A DNA stretch of 64,000 bases from Simplicispira lacusdiani (GTDB lineage: Bacteria; Pseudomonadota; Gammaproteobacteria; Burkholderiales; Burkholderiaceae_C): the NCBI RefSeq assembly GCF_003604195.1, contig NZ_QXGR01000012.1:1-64000 (forward strand). Direction: 5' to 3'. The translations under genes and the position numbers were made by a program. Below are positions 61,089 through 64,000 of this stretch, piece by piece (within the stretch, counting starts at the first letter, position 1; each line of letters begins with the position of its first letter). The notes below the pieces were generated by a model that was not told the origin of the DNA, ran no database searches, and was given only the letters and a program-made list of their open reading frames with translations.

Positions 61089-62651
61089 ATGCGCGTCAAT
61101 CTGCCCGTCACGAACACCGAATACGACTTCCCGGCCGATGAGCTGCTGATGTCCACCACCGACACCCAGGGGGTCTTGACGCATTGCAACGCGCCCTTTG
61201 CCCGCGTGAGCGGCTACTCCATGGAAGAACTCATGGGCCAGCCGCACAGCATGATCCGCCACCCGGACATGCCCCCCGAGGCCTTCAAGGACATGTGGGC
61301 CTCCATCGGGCGTGGGCGCAGCTGGACGGGCTTCGTCAAGAACCGGCGCAAGAACGGTGACTTTTATTGGGTCCAGGCCCATGTCACGCCCATCATGCGG
61401 CAGGGCAAGCCGCAGGGCTACCTGTCGGTGCGCACCAAGCCCACGCGCGAGCAAATCCAGGCGGCCGAGGCCTTGTACGCGCGTGTCAAGCAAGAGCGCG
61501 AATCCGGGCGCCAGACCTTCGTGATCCACGCCGGCGGTGTGCGCAGCACCAGTGTGTGGGACAACTTGCGCAAGCGCTACCGCTCGGGGCCCACGCTGCG
61601 TCTCACGGCCATGCTGCTGCCGCTGATGCTGGTGTCCTTGCTGCCCGGCTGGATGGGCTGGAACGATGGCATGGCCGTGGCCTTGCAGACGCTGGCCTGG
61701 CTGGTGACGGCGGGCTTGGTGCTCGCGCGTTACCACTTCAGCATGACTTTGCCGATCCGCAGCCTGCGCCGCCTATTGAATGGCATGTCCAGCGGAGACC
61801 TGACGCACCGCGAGCCGCCCCTGCCGATGACCCATGTCCTGGGCAAGGTGATGGCACGGGTGCAGCGCCTGCAACTCAACATCCGCGCCGTGGTGGGGGA
61901 CGCCATGGAGGAAATGGAGCGGTTCAGCTCGATTTCTTATGAGATCGCCCAGAGCGCGCAGAACCTGTCCGGGCGCGCCGAGTCCCAGGCCAGCAGCCTG
62001 GAGGAGTCCGCGGCCGCCATGGAGCAAATGGCCAGCACGGTGGAAAACTCCAACGAAGCGGCGCAAAAAGTGCTGCGCGAAAGCCAGCACAGCGCCGAAT
62101 TGGCGCGCCAGGGGGGCGAGGCCGTGACGGATGTCGGTCAGGTGGTGCAGTCCATCGAGCAGTCCTCGCGCAAGATGGGGCAGATCATCTCGACCATCGA
62201 GGGCATCGCGTTCCAGACGAACATCCTGGCGCTCAATGCCGCCGTCGAGGCCGCCCGCGCGGGCGAGCAGGGCCGGGGCTTCGCCGTGGTGGCCAGCGAG
62301 GTGCGCAGCCTCGCGCAGCGCTCGTCCGAGGCGGCCAAGGAGATCCAGGCGCTCATCGGTGAATCGGCGACCAATATCGAACGCGGCGCGCGCCTGATGC
62401 AGTCGGCCAGCCAGACCATCGAGCAGGTGGTGGAGTCCGTGACGCATGTGAATGCGCTCATGGGGCAAATGGGGGTGGCGGCGCGCGAGCAGTCGGAGGG
62501 CATCTCCCAGGTCAACGAGGCGGTCAACCATCTCGACCGCGATACCCAGCAGAACGCCGCCCTGGCGGAGCAGTCGGCCGCCTCGGCCAGCGCCATGAGC
62601 GACAGCGCCGCCGTGCTGGGCCGCACGCTGGCGGTCTTCCGGTTGGACTGA
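61089..62651 (+). CDS. PAS-containing methyl-accepting chemotaxis protein, paralogue 2 (Aer-like)
   Basis: This 520-residue receptor is a tandem duplicate of the preceding gene. It has the same PAS opening (MRVNLPVTNTEYDFPADELL, MIRHPDMPPEAFKDMW, NRRKNGDFYWVQAHV), a membrane hairpin at about 175-220 and the MCP tip EGIAFQTNILALNAAVEAAR. The signalling half is nearly identical to paralogue 1, while the membrane and HAMP region has diverged most. So the two may sense differently but feed the same array. The 185-base gap between them suggests that it has its own promoter. Confidence 0.88.
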   Translation: MRVNLPVTNTEYDFPADELLMSTTDTQGVLTHCNAPFARVSGYSMEELMGQPHSMIRHPDMPPEAFKDMWASIGRGRSWTGFVKNRRKNGDFYWVQAHVTPIMRQGKPQGYLSVRTKPTREQIQAAEALYARVKQERESGRQTFVIHAGGVRSTSVWDNLRKRYRSGPTLRLTAMLLPLMLVSLLPGWMGWNDGMAVALQTLAWLVTAGLVLARYHFSMTLPIRSLRRLLNGMSSGDLTHREPPLPMTHVLGKVMARVQRLQLNIRAVVGDAMEEMERFSSISYEIAQSAQNLSGRAESQASSLEESAAAMEQMASTVENSNEAAQKVLRESQHSAELARQGGEAVTDVGQVVQSIEQSSRKMGQIISTIEGIAFQTNILALNAAVEAARAGEQGRGFAVVASEVRSLAQRSSEAAKEIQALIGESATNIERGARLMQSASQTIEQVVESVTHVNALMGQMGVAAREQSEGISQVNEAVNHLDRDTQQNAALAEQSAASASAMSDSAAVLGRTLAVFRLD

Positions 62652-62670
62652 CCCGGCCCGAGCGCCGAGC

Positions 62671-63516
62671 CTACTGCCGCGCCGTGCGGGTGTTGAGCGG
62701 CAGCTGCTGCGGGTGGCTGGTGCGCCAGGGGTTGATGTCCAGGCCGCCCCGGCGCGTGTAGCGCGCGTACACCTCCAGCTTGATGGGCTTGCAGCGCGTC
62801 CACAGGTCCATGAAGATGCGCTCGACGCACTGCTCGTGGAATTCGTTGTGGTCGCGGAAGCTCACGATGTACTGCAGCAGCCCTTCCTGGTCGATCTGCG
62901 GTCCGCTGTAGGCGATGCGCAGGCTGCCCCAGTCGGGCTGGCCGGTCACCAGGCAGTTGCTCTTGAGCAGGTGGCTCACCAGCACCTCGCTGACCGGCGC
63001 TTCGTCGAAATGCGCGCGCAGCAGTTCCGGCGCGGGCTGGTACTGGGTGCATTCGATGTCCAGGCGGTCGAGGCTCAGGCCGTCGAGCTCGTGCACCGGC
63101 TCGCGGTCGAACTGCTCGGGCAGGGTCAGCCGCACGCCCACGGTGCCCGGGTGCTCGGCGCCGCGCCATGCGGCTTCGCTGATGTCGGCGCGGATGCGCG
63201 CCTGCACGTCCTGCGCGCTGGCGAAGCGCGTGCTGTTGAAGCTGTTGAGGTAGAGCTTGAACGATTTGCTCTCGACGATGTTCGGCGTCTCGCAGGGCAC
63301 GGTGATGTGCGCCAGCGCCACCTGCGGCTTGCCGCGCTCGTTGAGCCAGGACAGCTCGAACGCCGTCCACAGATCGGCGCCCAGGAAGGGCGGCGTGGCC
63401 TCGATGCCGATCTCGGCGCGCTTGGTGGCGCGCGGGATGGGGAACAGGAGCGAGGCGTCGTACCGGTCGGTGTAGGCGGAGGCCTTGCCCAGTTGGGACT
63501 GTTCGGGCTGGTTCAT
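62671..63516 (-). CDS. queF: NADPH-dependent 7-cyano-7-deazaguanine reductase
   Basis: The 281-residue enzyme reduces preQ0 to preQ1 in queuosine synthesis, the only known nitrile reduction in primary metabolism. It is the long, two-domain QueF type (E. coli-like length). The QueF motif [13 protein letters not shown] is in the N-terminal half, and the nucleophilic Cys is in [32 protein letters not shown] lies further on. A hairpin repeat lies directly before its start. It converges on the second chemoreceptor gene. Confidence 0.95.
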   Translation of the reverse strand: MNQPEQSQLGKASAYTDRYDASLLFPIPRATKRAEIGIEATPPFLGADLWTAFELSWLNERGKPQVALAHITVPCETPNIVESKSFKLYLNSFNSTRFASAQDVQARIRADISEAAWRGAEHPGTVGVRLTLPEQFDREPVHELDGLSLDRLDIECTQYQPAPELLRAHFDEAPVSEVLVSHLLKSNCLVTGQPDWGSLRIAYSGPQIDQEGLLQYIVSFRDHNEFHEQCVERIFMDLWTRCKPIKLEVYARYTRRGGLDINPWRTSHPQQLPLNTRTARQ

Positions 63517-63520
63517 GGTT

Positions 63521-63578
63521 TTGCTATCTAAAATATAGCTGCTGGCGCTTGATGGACGGGCGCCAGAGCCTTGTTTTA
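63521..63578 (+). repeat. ATAGCT/GCGC hairpin repeat, copy 9
   Basis: AAATATAGCTGCTGGCGCTT, loop, GGGCGCCAGAGCC, TTGTTTTA. The last bases (TTA at 63576-63578) are the stop codon TAA of the minus-strand prolyl hydroxylase-like gene. The copy fills the whole gap to queF. Confidence 0.75.
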
Positions 63579-64000
63579 TTCAAAATGCCGCTCGCGCATC
63601 CACTGCGTGGCCACCCATTTTTCGCCTGCCAGCACGGGCGCGCCGCCGTGCAGGGTGCGGGTGCTGGGGTGGGGCCGGTCGTAGCGGAAAAAGACCGCAT
63701 TGCCCTGCCGGGGCGCCACTTCCAGACCGAGGTCGGGGAAGACGGTGCCGCCGCCCTGTCCGGGGGTGTTCAGGTACATCACCAGCGTGGCCAGGCGCTG
63801 GCCGCCGCGCTGCAGGATGCTGGGCGTGCCGGGCTCCGCCGGGTCGAAATAATCGTAGTGCGGTTCATACTGCGCGCCGGGCCGGTAGTGCAGCACCTGC
63901 AGGGGCTCGCAGTTCCCGGCGGGCCAGTGCAGCAGCCGCTCCAGGCGGGCCTCGATGGTGCGCAGCAGCGCGCTTTCGCCGCGCTCGAAGAACATGCCGT
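63576..64000 (-). CDS. 2-oxoglutarate/Fe(II) oxygenase, prolyl 4-hydroxylase-like (5' end outside window)
   Basis: The visible about 140 C-terminal residues hold the catalytic core of a P4H-type dioxygenase. They include the His-x-Asp iron pair in [10 protein letters not shown], the strand [27 protein letters not shown] and the distal His in [10 protein letters not shown] followed by the 2-oxoglutarate-binding Lys in GEKWVATQW. The frame stays open at the right edge, and relatives are usually 200-300 residues, so the start is missing. It would hydroxylate a protein or peptide substrate that is not identifiable here. Confidence 0.85.
   Translation of the reverse strand, partial: GMFFERGESALLRTIEARLERLLHWPAGNCEPLQVLHYRPGAQYEPHYDYFDPAEPGTPSILQRGGQRLATLVMYLNTPGQGGGTVFPDLGLEVAPRQGNAVFFRYDRPHPSTRTLHGGAPVLAGEKWVATQWMRERHFE

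Overview
The window is GC-rich DNA from a betaproteobacterium, most likely a member of the Comamonadaceae close to Acidovorax, Alicycliphilus or Delftia. This rests on the overall gene content: Bug-type solute receptor, cyanophycin locus with its associated ABC transporter and DUF1854 protein, the DUF3348/DUF802/OmpA/DUF2894 cluster, and short interspersed ATAGCT...GCGC repeats of the kind I associate with this family. No rRNA, tRNA, CRISPR array or intact insertion sequence was seen. It looks like ordinary chromosome with one accessory-looking patch at the left end.

Left end (1-9400): a decapitated and truncated Rhs fragment abuts a short orphan gspC. Next come two divergent operons. On the minus strand is a three-gene cassette: a small membrane protein, a radical SAM/SPASM enzyme with an extra C-terminal domain, and a 142-residue protein ending in twelve asparagines. 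On the plus strand is a four-gene operon (DUF3348, DUF802, OmpA/MotB-like, DUF2894) that has the parts of a proton-driven MotAB/ZorAB-like motor. These two operons are the best candidates in the window for undescribed systems.

9400-23700: single genes and regulators. These include a flavodoxin-like protein, a Bug receptor with divergent LysR gene, hutC/hutG with a clear operator, a methyltransferase, pirin, an NhaR-like regulator divergent from a Bax-inhibitor-1 protein, an acyl-CoA synthetase, a SPOR protein with a hexanucleotide (Ala-Pro) repeat, two tandem small secreted paralogues, a FrnE-like DsbA protein and CreA.

23700-32300: a cyanophycin locus. cphA and a second synthetase with a degenerate Mur-ligase P-loop run leftwards. 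An ABC exporter with an N-terminal zinc-ribbon-like segment and a DUF1854 protein run rightwards.

32300-45300: a 5'-nucleotidase with an orphan gspF, an SDR, a stand-alone CZB protein, a MOSC protein, an AlgZ/AlgR-like two-component pair beside argH, an HDOD protein, and a 1281-residue diacid-recognition/PAS/GGDEF/EAL protein.

45400-64000: an alpha-2-macroglobulin with intact thioester motif, a small membrane protein and pbpC form the classic A2M-PBP1c unit. They are followed by a Cache/PAS/GGDEF diguanylate cyclase, an L-lactate dehydrogenase-type flavoprotein, dinB, two same-length PAS-chemoreceptor paralogues in tandem, queF, and a prolyl-4-hydroxylase-like gene cut by the window edge.

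Nine copies of one short hairpin repeat are scattered through the window. Three lie in frame inside genes (gspF, A2M, pbpC), and two others supply the stop codon of a gene.
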